Origin: Terfezia claveryi
Lineage: Eukaryota > Ascomycota > Pezizomycetes > Pezizales > Pezizaceae
Assembly (NCBI GenBank): GCA_015179025.1
Contig: WHUX01000115.1
Coordinates: 1-64,000 of the forward strand
DNA: 64,000 bases
Reading direction: 5' to 3'
Numbering within the stretch: the first letter of the stretch is position 1; each line of letters starts with the position of its first letter. This document shows, in pieces, positions 33,961 through 44,841 of this stretch. A model generated the notes under the pieces. That model ran no database searches and was not told where the DNA came from. It saw only the letters and a program-made list of their open reading frames with translations. The translations under genes were made by a program, and so were the position numbers.

Positions 33961-34537
33961 TGTAACGTGGGCTCTGGGGGACAAGGCGACCAAGGGGTAC
34001 GCCAGGGAAGTGGCAAGGGGCAATCGCACACGTAGGAGCGCTACGTGTGTGATCGGGGGAAAGGCTAGGGTAAGACACATGTAGGAACGCTACGTGTGTG
34101 ACCAGGGGAAGACTGAGACGGGGGCAAGGGCAAGAGGCAAGAGGCAAGAGGCAAGAGGCAAGGGGCAAAAGGCAAGAGGCAAGAGGCAAGAGACACGAGA
34201 CACGCGGAGGCAGTTGCCGCGTGTGTCAAGGGAGGCAGCTGTACTGCAGAGTTGTTTGTTCGAGACAAGGATGTGCACAAGGGAGGTGCACAAGCGCTGG
34301 GGGAAGCAAGGTCCTGTATTGGGTATACAAGACGTTGGATGGGGATCCAACGAGAGGGCGGAGAGAGCAAGCTATATATACAGGCTTCCTTCCTGGCCAA
34401 GGCCACCGGAAGGAATAAGGTTCCCGAGACCCCTTATCTCGGGAACAGAGATAACAACGATATCAATCAACAATAATGAGAGTCGGACGGGATTCCGTCC
34501 GACTCTCAAACCTGGCTAGGAAAGGACGGTTGTGACA
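33961..34537 (-). repeat. E3 3' LTR
   Basis: 577 bp, with the same hairpin series as E-plus and an expanded GCAAGAG 7-mer array near 34125-34195 that opens spurious reading frames on both strands. Confidence 0.93.
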
Positions 34538-34723
34538 CTATCCCCCCTTTAGGCTCGGAGCCCCAGCGACAAAAGACAAGGCGAAAGGCAAGACAAACAA
34601 ACAAAACAGGCGAATAACCAATAACCCATAACACAACCCCAACGCCAGAAGTACGTACCAACAATAACTATAACAACAACGACAATAACAACCCTAACAA
34701 CCAATTCCAGGACGACAAGAACA

Positions 34724-37700
34724 TCATTGGGCGGGGCGGAGTTTCCGGGGGTAACGTTGGTGGAACAGGGTAGCCAAGTCCTGTGCGTTTTCCAAGTCTT
34801 CCCCAGGTTGCCAGGTAGTCTCCTCGTCCCCTAGCCACTTGACCTTGTATTGCAGATGACCGTACCTCTTCCTTGAGTCCAATACCTCTTCGACCTCCCA
34901 CTCCTCTTCACCTTCGATCACCACAGGAGGGGGAGGGGGGTGTTTCTGCCCTGGGAGGGGATCGTCAGCCGCTGGCTCAATTTCCGATACGTGTACAACC
35001 GGGTGGCGTTTGATGTCCTTGGGGAACCTCAATCGATAGGCATGAGTGCCCACAGCAGCCAACACCTTGAATGGACCCAGGAACTTGTGGTCGAGCTTGC
35101 GAGATGGCCGTTCCGTCCGGAAGTGCCGGCTGGAGAGCCACACCTTATCTCCTGGCTGATACTTGGGGGCTGGCAACCGTGATCCATTGGCATATTCAGC
35201 TTGCCTGGCTTGCGCATATCCCAGCTCGGCTTTCAGGGTAGAGTGAAGTTCAGAAATCTGCGTGGCGAACTCCTTAGCTGGGGCGTTCTCCCTGGCCTTG
35301 CGCAGAGGTGCCAGGGAGTCTACGAACCGAGGGTGCCAGCCATAATTGGCCAGGAATGGGGAGGTCTTCAGGGTCTCAGAGAAGTGGTTGTTGGCGGAGA
35401 ATTCGCAGGTGGCCAGCAATGAAACCCAGTTATTCTGCTGGTAATTGATGTACGCCCTCAGATATTGCTCCATGATGGCGTTCATACGTTCTGACTGGCC
35501 ATCAGTCTGAGGGTGGTATGCCGTAGACAGGTGTACTTCAATACCCAACAGCTCACAGAATGTTTTCCAGAAGTCAGCGACGAACTGAGGGCCACGGTCT
35601 GAGACAATCGACGCTGGGAGGCCATGGTAACGGAAGACATTATCCAGGTAGAGGGATGCCAATTCGGGGGCCGAGCAGGTGTCTCGACAGGGTATCACAT
35701 GCCTCATTTTCGTTAACCGATCCACTACCATCAAGATGGCGTTGAATTCCGAGTCTTCCGGCAATCCGGTGACGAAGTCCATAGTCAGGTGTTGCCAGGG
35801 TTGTTCTGGGACTTCCAGGGGCTTCAGGGTACCATACGGAGCGTGGCGGGTGGGTTTGGCACGCTTGCAGATATGGCAATTCCGTATGTACCGCTCCACC
35901 TCCTTCCGTTGGTCAATCCACGTATATTGCCTAGCTAGCAGCTCTAACGTTTTAGCTACCCCAGGATGACCCGCAGCCAGGGTATCATGGTGTTCCTTGA
36001 TCAGCTGCATCCGCAGCTCTCCTTAAGGTATATAGAGCCGATCTAGGTGGTATAGGAGGCCGTCCTGAGTGGTGCACTCGGCTAGGGAAATCTTGGTGTG
36101 ACGGCGCTGTCCAGACTCCACTGCAGCGATTATATCCTTAACCAGGTCGTCCTCCGCATATGCCCGTTGTATCCGCAGAAGGAGATCTGCTCCTGGGTTC
36201 GCTTCAGCTCTAGCATCAGCATCAGCATCAGCATCAGCATCAGCATCAGCATGGCTAGTGGCCGCCAGGTCGAGATTTTCAGGTTTCAGCACCACCTGAT
36301 TCTGGTACTTCAGCCTTTCATCCTCCCCTTTAGGGAGATCTCCTGATCTCCTGGTCAGTGCATCCGGCTTACCCCCAGCCTTTCCCGGCTGATACCTTAT
36401 CTTGAAGTTAAACCGAGAGAGGAATTCCGACCACCTAGCCTGTCGGCGATTTAGCAATTTGGTGGTTGTGAAGTACTCTAGGTTCTTATGGTCAGAGAGG
36501 ACCTCGATAACCCCCTTTGCCGATTCCAGGTGTGGTCTCCATTCCTCGAATGCTCGCACAATGGCCATTAACTCTTTATCATAGATTTCGTAATTACACT
36601 CCGCCGGGGAGTGCTTTTTGGAGAAATAGGCCACTGGATGGAGGACTCCATCAACATACTGGGACAGGATTCCGGCGGAGACATAGTCGGAGGCGTCCAT
36701 TTCCACGATGCACTCGCTATCAGGGTCAAAATGGACCAGGATTGGGGCTGAGCAGAAGGCTTCCTTGAGGTTCTGGAAGGCGGATTAGGCTTCTGGATTC
36801 CAGTGGAAGGCCCTTTTTGTCAGGTGTGAGCCAGCTTCTACCTTCGTTTTCGTCAAGGCCGTCAGGGGTGCCACAATTCTTGAGTATCCCAGGATAAATC
36901 GGCGGTAGAAGTTGGCAAATCCTAGGAAGGCCTGCACATCCTTCAAATTGGCTGGGGTTTCCCACTCTTGGATTGCAGCAACTTTGGCGGGGTCCATCCT
37001 AATACCTTCCGTGGTTATTATCAAGCCCAGGTACTTCACCTCTTGGACGTGGAATTCGCATTTTTCGGGCTTTAAGTACAACCCTGCTTGTTCTAGCTTT
37101 TCCAGGACTTGTCGGACGTGGATTTTGTGCTCCGCCAGGGTATCCGAATAGATTAGGATATCGTCTAGGTAAGCCGTGCAGAACACATCCAGGAAGTCTC
37201 GTAGAGTGTCATTAATAAAGTGCTGGAAGGAGGCCGGGGCATTAGTTAGGCCGAAGGGCATTACATTGTACTCGAAATGGCCATATCGTGTCCGGAAGGC
37301 AGTTTTCCACTCCTCTCCCTCGGCGATCCGTACCAGGTTGTAAGCCCCCCTCAGATCCAATTTGGTGAACCACTTTGCTTTGGAAAGCCTGGCTAATGTC
37401 TCCTGAATCAGGGGTAAGGGATACCTGTTTTTGACCGTTATCTCGTTCAGGCCACGATAATCAACACATAACCGAAGGGAGCCATCTGACTTCTTCACGA
37501 ATAGCACTGGGGCACCCGCTGGAGAGGAGCTGTGGCGAATGAAGCTCTTGTTGAGGTTTTCCTCCAAGTACTTTTTCAGAGCTTCCAGTTCCACCCGAGA
37601 CATCCCTAGAGAGGTCCATAAGGGGGGGTCTTACCTTCTACCAGCGGGATTGTGTGATCGTATGGTCGGTGGGGGGCAAGCTTTTCCGCAGCTTTTTCCG

Positions 37701-38480
37701 AGAACAGGTCAATGAATTCATGATATTCATCTGGAACCATGGATTTCCACTCCTCCTTGGATCTCGTCTTGTTGATCTCTAGGTTTACCTCATGTATGGA
37801 GAGAGCGTGTGCCTTCAGCTTGTGCCTCCTAGTAAGGTAAGCGAAAGCCCCTGCTCCGACAAAGCTAACGTTTAGGGGTTTTGGGGGCGCGAGGGGGACA
37901 GAGGGAACATTAACGTGTGCAGGATGGTGTACCACCTGGGTTGGGTGAACTATTGGAGGCGGCAATGCACACAGCCCAGTAACGGTGGCCTTTGGGTTTC
38001 CACAGTGGCTTTTGCAGTAAGGGCTGTTAAACTGCAGGGTATAAGAGCCAAAGCTGACCGATACATCGTGCATTCTAAGCCATGGGATTCCGAGGACAAT
38101 TGGATACTTGAGCTTTGTAACGAACATAGGGAGGCTTTCGGAGTGGTCCCCAATCTGGGCAGGAGTACAGGCGAGGTCGGTAATGGCTCCAGAAGAGATA
38201 GGTCGGCCGTCAATGACATCAAGGAGGCGGGGGGTCTTGAGCTTAGAGGTGGGTATGGCATGCTTACTGACAAAGGTCTGGTCGATGAAGGCAATTCCTG
38301 AGGCTCCACAGTCTACAAGGGCAGAAGTGACGAGTGTTTTACCATTGAAAGATATCGTGATAGGTACAACAAAATGCTCACCAAAAAGGCGAGCCTCGTC
38401 AACAGACATAGACAAAGAAGGAACAGAAAAAGCGGACAAGGACAGATGACCTGATGCAGGTCCCTTGCTAGTGTCAGTGA
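34724..38480 (-). pseudogene. E3 Pol polyprotein, frameshift and nonsense codons
   Basis: The pol frame is -1 to gag. The protease has an intact ALVDCGASGIAF (near 38310). The linker reaches a TAG and a one-base loss at about 37604, where E-plus reads PLYGMSR. The reverse transcriptase is open 37603-36785 (YLDDILIYS present) and stops at a CAA-to-TAA change (36787-36785). RNase H and the (Asp-Ala)6 run follow (36706-36023) to a GAA-to-TAA change. The integrase with chromodomain is open 36010-34724 (DFVTGLPED; VSDRGPQF; QTDGQSERMN; YKVKWLGDEETTWQP). Confidence 0.92.
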
Positions 38481-39619
38481 CTAGGCAAGGGACAGGGCTT
38501 TTCCCGACTCATCCACCTCCACAATCCGGGCTGGGGTGTCTGAGATGGCGTGGACGGCTAGGGAGCGGTTTTTGCGGAGGGGACATGCCGCGATAAAATG
38601 GTCCCCCTTTCCGCATGCAATGCACAAACCCTGAGTGCGGCGACGGTCCCTTTCCTCCTGGGTAAGACGAGGTCTACCTGCTGACAGGTCCATGGGGGCA
38701 GCCCCACCCGCTACCAGGGAGGGGTGTGCAGGCTTGTTGACTGGTGTGGGTTGTTGTTGTTGGGTGCGTGCTGTCAGAAATGGTGTACGGGGAGTCGAGG
38801 TCGGGAGTGTCTTTTGGGGGGCTCTGAGTGCCGCTGTCTGCTGTTCCACCCAGCTAGCTTGTTCAATAAGTCCCTCCAGGGTCTTGGTCGGTGGGCAGTA
38901 AACCAGAGCCTTTTTCAGCTCGAAGGTAAGCCCGTCTTTGAACTGATCGAGCTTGGCTTCATCATTCCAATTGAGCTCTGCTGCTAGCCTGGAGAACTCA
39001 GCGACATAGGCTGACAGTTCGTTGTGTTTTTGCTTGAGGTCTCGCAGGGCCCTGCTGGCGGTTCCTTTAGGATCCGGGTCTCCGAAGGCTCGGTCCAGGA
39101 TTGCCATTAGTGCTGGGATGTCTACCAGATCAATCCCCGTGGCCTTGACGAAGGGCTGTACCTGGTCCATGGCCTTACCCTCCAGTAGGCCATAGACGTA
39201 TGAGAGCTGGTGGTGGACGGTGGGGAACTTCGCCGAGTCCCCAGAGAGTTTTATCTGCACAGAGTTTTTCCATGCTCGTAGCCGGCCCCGGTCCCCATTA
39301 AACTTGGGCGGGGTGGGTAGGTCTTGTGTTTTCTGGTTTTTTGGACCATCGGTCAGGTCCAAAGCGCGAGTCAGTCTCCGGATGGTTATCCTGTCCTCTG
39401 CTGCATCTTCTCGGAGGAGGGTTATTTCATCTTCAGCTTCTCGATTCGCCTTTCGGCTTTCTGAAGGTCCGCTCCTTGTTGTTCGCCGATGGCATAAGTA
39501 TCTGTGAATATCTCGATCACAGTTCGTCGGTATGCTGATAGTTCTGTCGGGTCTGATGGGATCGGAGTCGCCCTCCAGGCTGCGAATCTATCGGTGGGTA
39601 GTGGAATGTTCGCGGACAT
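38481..39619 (-). pseudogene. E3 gag with one-base deletion
   Basis: The ATG at 39619 gives MSANIPLPTDRFAAWRATPI, as in E-plus. Near 39445 a one-base loss (CGAATCGAG where E-plus has CGAATCCAAG) shifts the frame, and the E-plus-like frame is open again to 38481. The CCHC knuckle CIACGKGDHFIAAC is present. The frameshift heptamer GGGAAAA is at 38505-38499 and the gag stop is at 38483-38481. Confidence 0.9.
38499..38505 (-). promoter_or_regulatory. Candidate -1 frameshift heptamer of E3
   Basis: GGGAAAA on the minus strand, read as G GGA AAA in the gag frame 15 bases before the gag stop. Same position and phase as in E-plus and E-minus. Confidence 0.6.
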
Positions 39620-39650
39620 CGTACCGGTTGGTCTGAAAGATCCAACGTAG

Positions 39651-40227
39651 TGTAACGTGGGCTCTGGGGGACAAGGCGACCAAGGGGTACGCCGGGGAAG
39701 TGGCAAGGGGCAATCGCACACGTAGGAGCGCTACGTGTGTGATCGGGGGAAAGGCTAGGGTAAGACACACGTAGGAACGCTACGTGTGTGACCAGGGGAA
39801 GACTGAGACGGGGGCAAGGGCAAGAGGCAAGAGGCAAGAGGCAAGAGGCAAGGGGCAAGAGGCAAGAGGCAAGAGGCAAGAGACACGAGACACGCGGAGG
39901 CAGTTGCCGCGTGTGTCAAGGGAGGCAGCTGTACTGCAGAGTTGTTTGTTCGAGACAAGGATGTGCACAAGGGAGGTGCACAAGCGCTGGGGGAAGTAAG
40001 GTCCTGTATTGGGTATACAAGACGTTGGATGGGGATCCAACGAGAGGGCGGAGAGAGCAAGCTATATATACAGGCTTCCTTCCTGGCCAAGGCCACCGGA
40101 AGGAATAAGGTTCCCGAGACCCCTTATCTCGGGAACAGAGATAACAACGATATCAATCAACGATAATGAGAGTCGGACGGGATTCCGTCCGACTCTCAAA
40201 CCTGGCTAGGAAAGGACGGTTGTGACA
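39651..40227 (-). repeat. E3 5' LTR
   Basis: 577 bp partner of 33961-34537. The TATATATA box is near 40070 and the GAGAGTCGGACGG/CCGTCCGACTCTC palindrome is at 40169-40198. It is followed by the GAGGC duplication. Confidence 0.93.
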
Positions 40228-40350
40228 GAGGCCATTGTTTTCACAGTTAGTATGTATATATTATTAGAACACTGGGTCTAATACAAAACCAAGTAAGCTA
40301 ATTTGACAGTGAACAGGTGATATAGAATTGAGAGTGCATTATAATTTGAT

Positions 40351-40469
40351 ATCTACGACCATAGACTAAAGAAAACGAGGCATCCCATCCGCTCTGCCAT
40401 ATCTAAGCTTCAGATCACCAGGCTAGTACTGCAGTGGGTGACCATGCGGGAATCCCTGGTGTTGTAGAT
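40351..40469 (+). rRNA. 5S ribosomal RNA gene
   Basis: 119 nt, the usual 5S length. The 5' end ATCTACGACCATAG pairs with the 3' end GTAGAT (helix I). Internal control sequences of fungal 5S are present: AAGCTTCAGATCACC, then GGCTAGTACT, then GGGTGACC with the GGGAATCCCTGG loop. A run of T (40469-40476) forms the RNA polymerase III terminator. It lies just right of E3 and has a truncated tandem neighbour at 40624. It could be a working gene or a well-preserved dispersed copy, since fungi often scatter 5S genes. Confidence 0.8.
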
Positions 40470-40623
40470 TTTTTTATTTTCTCATAGCACTAAGCTACAG
40501 TATATACATCATCGGGATGCTAATTACTCGGTTTGTTATGTGGTTTTCGACGATATCAAAACCAAGTAAGCTAATTTGAGAGTGCATAGGTGACATAAAA
40601 TCGAGAGTGCATCATCATTTGAC

Positions 40624-40722
40624 ATCTACGACCATAGACTGAAGAAAAAGAGGTATCCCATTCGCTCTACCATATCGAAACTTTAGATCGCTGGGCTAGT
40701 ACTGCAGTAGGTGACCACGCGA
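40624..40722 (+). pseudogene. Truncated 5S rRNA copy
   Basis: ATCTACGACCATAGACTGAAG... matches the gene at 40351 with transitions, as far as GTAGGTGACCACGCG. The 3' end (the GGAATCCC...GTAGAT part and the T-run) is missing. It is part of a tandem duplication of about 270 bp that also repeats the upstream AAAACCAAGTAAGCTAATTT (about 40280 and 40558). Confidence 0.8.
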
Positions 40723-42012
40723 TAAAGTCTCCCATTGCAGTACTAAACAGGTAATCTGCAATTATTTTCCTTCACATTGTTTGATTACCTTTTTGGGAAG
40801 TCACCCTAGTAAGTTCTGATTTGGCCCCTACCATCTCTGGTCTCGCAGACTACTATTTTAGGAATTGTGCTACTCTTCTTTTGGCATACCATGCTAGTAT
40901 TCTGCAACACCACACCAGTACTCTCAATACCTGGTGTGGTGTACTCTACTACTGCCTTTTGTTTTTTTATATACTCAGTATGCGGTCCCGATATAGTACT
41001 CTGCAGCTGCCATATTCTCGGCCCCTATTGGTTTAGCTCGACATGTCCCAGAATACGACAGATCATTTGTTTTTCACCCAGGCCCTGATATATTGTACAG
41101 TCATTCCCTCCTCCTTGAACCACCAGTCTCTACAGCCTCTCCAGTCATCACTCACAGGCCTCAGGAAATTCAAATTGCAGTCACACTGTCATTTGCGTCC
41201 TAGGCGCGGCATGCGCTTAGCCAACATGAGCTGTGCTCCTACTCTGGCTGTCCTTTGTCTTCTTCTCCTACTTCTTCCCCTCCTTCTTCTACTCCTTCTC
41301 CTGCTTTTTCCTCACGTTCCTACTCGAAACTGGCATCTATATTGAATCGACTATTTTTTTGATCTATTGCTTTTATGACCTACTCAACCATCGCACTTAT
41401 GATGTGAGACCTTCCCTAGTACTTATGTTTCAAGTAACCGACTGGTCCAAGAGAGATATATGATTGGCTAATACCTATGAAATAGGGACAAAGTGACAGT
41501 CATTCTAATTTTGGTTGCTGGATTTTTATCTTTATTGACAATCTACTATTCTCTCCATAGGTTATGCACGATCAACATTACCCTGACGAAACCAAAGTCA
41601 GTTCTATGGCATCTACCTTTTTTTGCAGCTATTGCTCTTACGACTCTCACGATCTACTTAACCATCGCTTTTACGAGGTGTGACCTTCCCTAGTACTTAT
41701 ATTTCAAGTAACCGACTGGTTCAAGAGATATATATGATTGGCTCATACCTCCGAAATAGAGACCAAGCCGCGAGCATCCCGATTTTGGTTACTAGTTTTA
41801 TACTTATATTTACAATCTATTACTTTCTCTATAGGTGTTGCAATCTCAGCTACAACTCTACCCTGAGCTGTGAATGGCTGTTCATGTATTGTGAATGGTT
41901 GTTTGGGTTCTTCGGAGGAACTCATGTACGGTACGGTCATAAGATATAGAGTTGGGGCTGGGCTACGCAAGCAGTAGCCTAAGTTGGACTACATAAGCAG
42001 TAGCCTAAGTAG
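40723..42012. other. Gene-free stretch with a tandem duplication
   Basis: I see no convincing gene. A unit of about 265 bp is repeated imperfectly (about 41372-41590 and 41637-41860). Both copies contain CTTCCCTAGTACTTAT, TCAAGTAACCGACTGG and CAATCTACTATTCTCTCCATAGG-like parts. Hydrophobic frames here come from AT-rich repeat sequence. Confidence 0.55.
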
Positions 42013-42186
42013 CTACAGAGAGGGAGGGGCGGGGGGGTACTGTGACGGGGGGTTGGGGGGTTGGTAGTTGTTTCGGAGATGTGGCGGGGGGGTTGGAGGG
42101 TGGGTGGTTGTTGGATGGGAGGTGGAGGTGGGAGTGGCGGGGGGTGGTGGGGGGGTCTGCGTTAGTTGTTTGGGGGTGGGGGGTAC
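42013..42186 (+). repeat. G-rich tract
   Basis: About 170 bases with many runs of 3 to 8 G, such as GGGGCGGGGGGG and GGGGGGTTGGGGGG, on the plus strand. There are enough runs to form several G-quadruplexes. No coding is evident. Confidence 0.75.
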
Positions 42187-42472
42187 CAGCTACTATAATG
42201 CATTTGTGCGATTTCTTTCGGAGCGTGGAATGGGCCAGCTTGCTCGGATTACCGGAAACGATGAGTGTGGCCTTGATATCATGGGTACAAGTGAAGGTTC
42301 GTAGACATATTAGCCTACCTATACCATGATAATACTGAGAGCAGTTGTATAGTTTTGGTGGTGATTGCAGCATTTCTCAGTCTCAAAAGGTCCCTGTTGC
42401 CACAATACTAGGTCTTGCACAGTAAGACAGCATACCCAACATTGTTGTTGACCCATAACCATGGTGTGATCT

Positions 42473-42943
42473 AATTAAAGATGCAAAGCTCTATCTCACA
42501 AGAACAGATGGGCAAGTGGAAATGGTAATTATACTTGAAATTATTAAGTAAGGCAGCCCTCACGAGACCTCCCTGGTAGGTTTTCTTCCTTGCCTACTAA
42601 ACGCTTTTACTAATGGTTGCTGTAGGCAAAGCTATGGCCAGAGGGATTTGTAGGTCAGTGGACGGATCCCAATATTATCACGAAGTTGGCAGGGTACTTT
42701 ATTGAGCTGAATAGGGAGGGAATGCTCATTCCCGGACTGGTGGAACCCATTGATTGTTTGCTTCACATTTTCCATCATCGCGATATGGTAAGGGTCTTCT
42801 CCTCAAAATTTGTAGAGAGTGACAAATTTGTAAGCCCGCTACCACCAAACCAGTGCTGCCCATCACTTTCTATCCGCGAGCTAGTCGGCAACAAACCCAT
42901 CCCTTCAGATCTAGAATCCTTCATCCACCAAAGACAAGAGTGA
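42473..42943 (+). pseudogene. Spliced gene fragment, product not recognised
   Basis: Exon end ...LYLTRTDGQVEM, intron 42525-42625 (donor GTAATT, branch site TTACTAATGG, acceptor TGTAG), then exon AKLWPEGFVGQWTDPNIITK and on to the stop ending at 42943. The intron has all fungal signals and joins in frame (phase 0), so this was a real gene. Upstream of about 42470 a TAA lies in the same frame and no start is visible, so the 5' part is missing or in an exon I cannot find. No family is recognised. Confidence 0.4.
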
Positions 42944-44478
42944 ATGTGGTCAAAGTTCTTACATTATCCTAATACCAATTTCTTGTCTCATTTGTCTGTT
43001 TGGTTATGTTTAGTACCCTGCAAGCTGTAGAAATAGACACATCCAAAAATGGAAGTCATCATTCTGCAAATGTGATACCTATATTATAATCTATAGGCTG
43101 CCAAGTCGGCGACTCTATTGTTCACTGGGGGTTACATGCCTTGCTGTGCCAGAAATAATAATTATTACTTACAACAAAGAATACTACTTAGTGATTTGTT
43201 GACAGATAAGGGCTCTTATTTGTAAGTTTTTGTGGTACCCATACAAGACCATAAGTGATACTATAAACATGACTAATTGAAACAGAGTGCACCTATGGTC
43301 GGTAGTCTGCGACATGGAATGCTTCGGTCCACTGTGTATTGTGGGTAGTCTGGTTGCACGACCCACCGATTGTGGGTTGTGGGTGTATACGGAGGTGCAC
43401 ACCAAAAGTCTTTTCCACCTGCCTATTTGGGTAACCTACATATGCAGACATACTAATACATATGCGCACAGATGCATGCAGTAATTCAGGGCATATGTAA
43501 AGCTAACTTCGCATATGTAGTTCATAATTCTAATCTACATATGCAAAACTCCAAGGCACATACATAGATACATGCTATATGCACAACTACCAGCCATATG
43601 CAAAACTACTTGACATATGCATAGTGTTGAAAAATTTATCGCTCCTATGACACAACACTCTAACTGCCTAACTACTACACAACTTCACGCCTCTCTCAGC
43701 TCGCCCTCTTCCAGCTCACCCCACTTCACACGCCCCTCCCAGCTCACCCCCTTCTACATCACCTCTGGAATCAATAGTGGCAGGACTTGAAAGCAGATAA
43801 ATGATAAAGAATATCAGGAAACAGGTACGACAAGCTCTAAGAAGCAGGCAAATCAACGAAGTTACAGTAGGTTTGGGCTTATCAGACACAATAAGGAAAC
43901 GAAGGCAGATTGTAAATGGAGAAAATGAGAAAAACAGATATAACAAGCTCTGAGAAGCCGCAGCGGTCATAGACAGACATCACTGCAGTGAACACAGAAG
44001 AACTGATTGTAAGAAAGACTCTCAGTAGAACCGATAGTGAAACAAATAATAGAAGAAGACCACCGTAGCAGTCGTAGACAGATGGCACCGCAGTGACCAC
44101 CGAAGAATAAGACGAGAAAACGAGTCTCAGAAGAAGACCACCGCAGCAGTCGTAGTCAAATGTCACTGCAGTGAACACAGTAGAACCGATAGCTCTCTCA
44201 AGACTCCGAGATCTCACCGCAGTGAAGATCCAGCTATTCCGAGAGGGATAGAGTAACCGGTCTTTCCAGTACCATCACTGAAGAAGAAATAAAATTGATA
44301 CGCTCAGATAAAGCTCAACTCACTCTCTCGTGAGGAATCTGAATACTGTATGCTATGAACAAGTGATTGATTTTTTTTTTTTTTTGTATGTAAAGCACAA
44401 AAGCGAGGACCTCATATAGGGAATCCCCACCGATCCGCCAAGTCCGCCCGTAGCGGAGAGTCTGACCCAAAGGTTATA
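42944..44478. other. Gene-free stretch with short repeats
   Basis: No supported gene. It contains seven CATATG sites within about 185 bp (43437-43622). It also holds three imperfect units near 43946, 44052 and 44131 with the core AAGACCACCGCAGCAGTCG followed by CACTGCAGTGAACAC-like sequence, and a T-run at about 44369-44385. Confidence 0.55.
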
Positions 44479-44763
44479 ATGCCAAAGGGAGACCTGGAGA
44501 ATGGAACTTATGCGTTTGAGATAGTAGCTGTAGGGGCTGGGAGAATGAACATTGAGATTCAAAGTGCTTCACGAGGATGCTACACACCACTTCATGTTTC
44601 TTTTGAGCTACTAGTTGAAGATCGAGTTTTACATGAGCTGTATCACAGTCATGAACCTAGGAAGTTTCCCGAGATAGAAACACTGGGGCCCTTCAAGTGC
44701 CCAGCTGTAGCAAAAATAAATATAAACGATCCCAAAGGAAATAAAGACAAGGAAAGCAAATAG
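44479..44763 (+). CDS. Small hypothetical protein (94 aa)
   Basis: Open from the ATG at 44479 (MPKGDLENGTYAFEIVAVGA) to TAG at 44761-44763. No signal peptide or membrane segment. The N-terminal 70 residues look like a compact alpha/beta fold and the end is Lys-rich. I do not recognise it. The last 75 bases, including the stop codon, are repeated in tandem right behind it, so the present C-terminus may have arisen by duplication. Coding status is uncertain. Confidence 0.25.
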   Translation: MPKGDLENGTYAFEIVAVGAGRMNIEIQSASRGCYTPLHVSFELLVEDRVLHELYHSHEPRKFPEIETLGPFKCPAVAKININDPKGNKDKESK

Positions 44764-44841
44764 GTACCCTTCAAGTGCCCGGTTGTAGCAAAAATAAATA
44801 TAAACGATCCCAAAGGAAACAAAGACAAGGAAAGCAAATAG
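44690..44841 (+). repeat. Tandem duplication of ~77 bp including a stop codon
   Basis: The two units both read CCCTTCAAGTGCCC...GTAGCAAAAATAAATATAAAC...GACAAGGAAAGCAAATAGGTA, differing at a few bases only. Confidence 0.85.

Larger units (their letters stand above)
33961..40227 (-). mobile_element. E3: chromodomain Ty3/gypsy element, complete with both LTRs
   Basis: LTRs of 577 bp at 33961-34537 and 39651-40227 (minus orientation) and a perfect target duplication GAGGC (33956-33960 and 40228-40232). The 6267 bp element has gag from 39619, pol to 34724, and a polypurine tract (plus strand TATCCCCCCTTTAG) next to the 3' LTR at 34538. By eye the LTRs differ at only about five sites, all transitions, so E3 may be the youngest of the three E copies. 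It still carries frameshifts and nonsense codons. Confidence 0.95.

Noticed and set aside
34094..34519. 141-codon frame (and equal frames in the other E-family LTRs on both strands)
   Set aside because: Lies wholly within the LTR, across the 7-mer array and hairpins; seen in every LTR copy on both strands.
41493..41949. Two hydrophobic frames as membrane proteins
   Set aside because: They fall in two copies of an imperfect 265-bp duplication and differ in frame and sequence; hydrophobicity follows from AT-rich composition.
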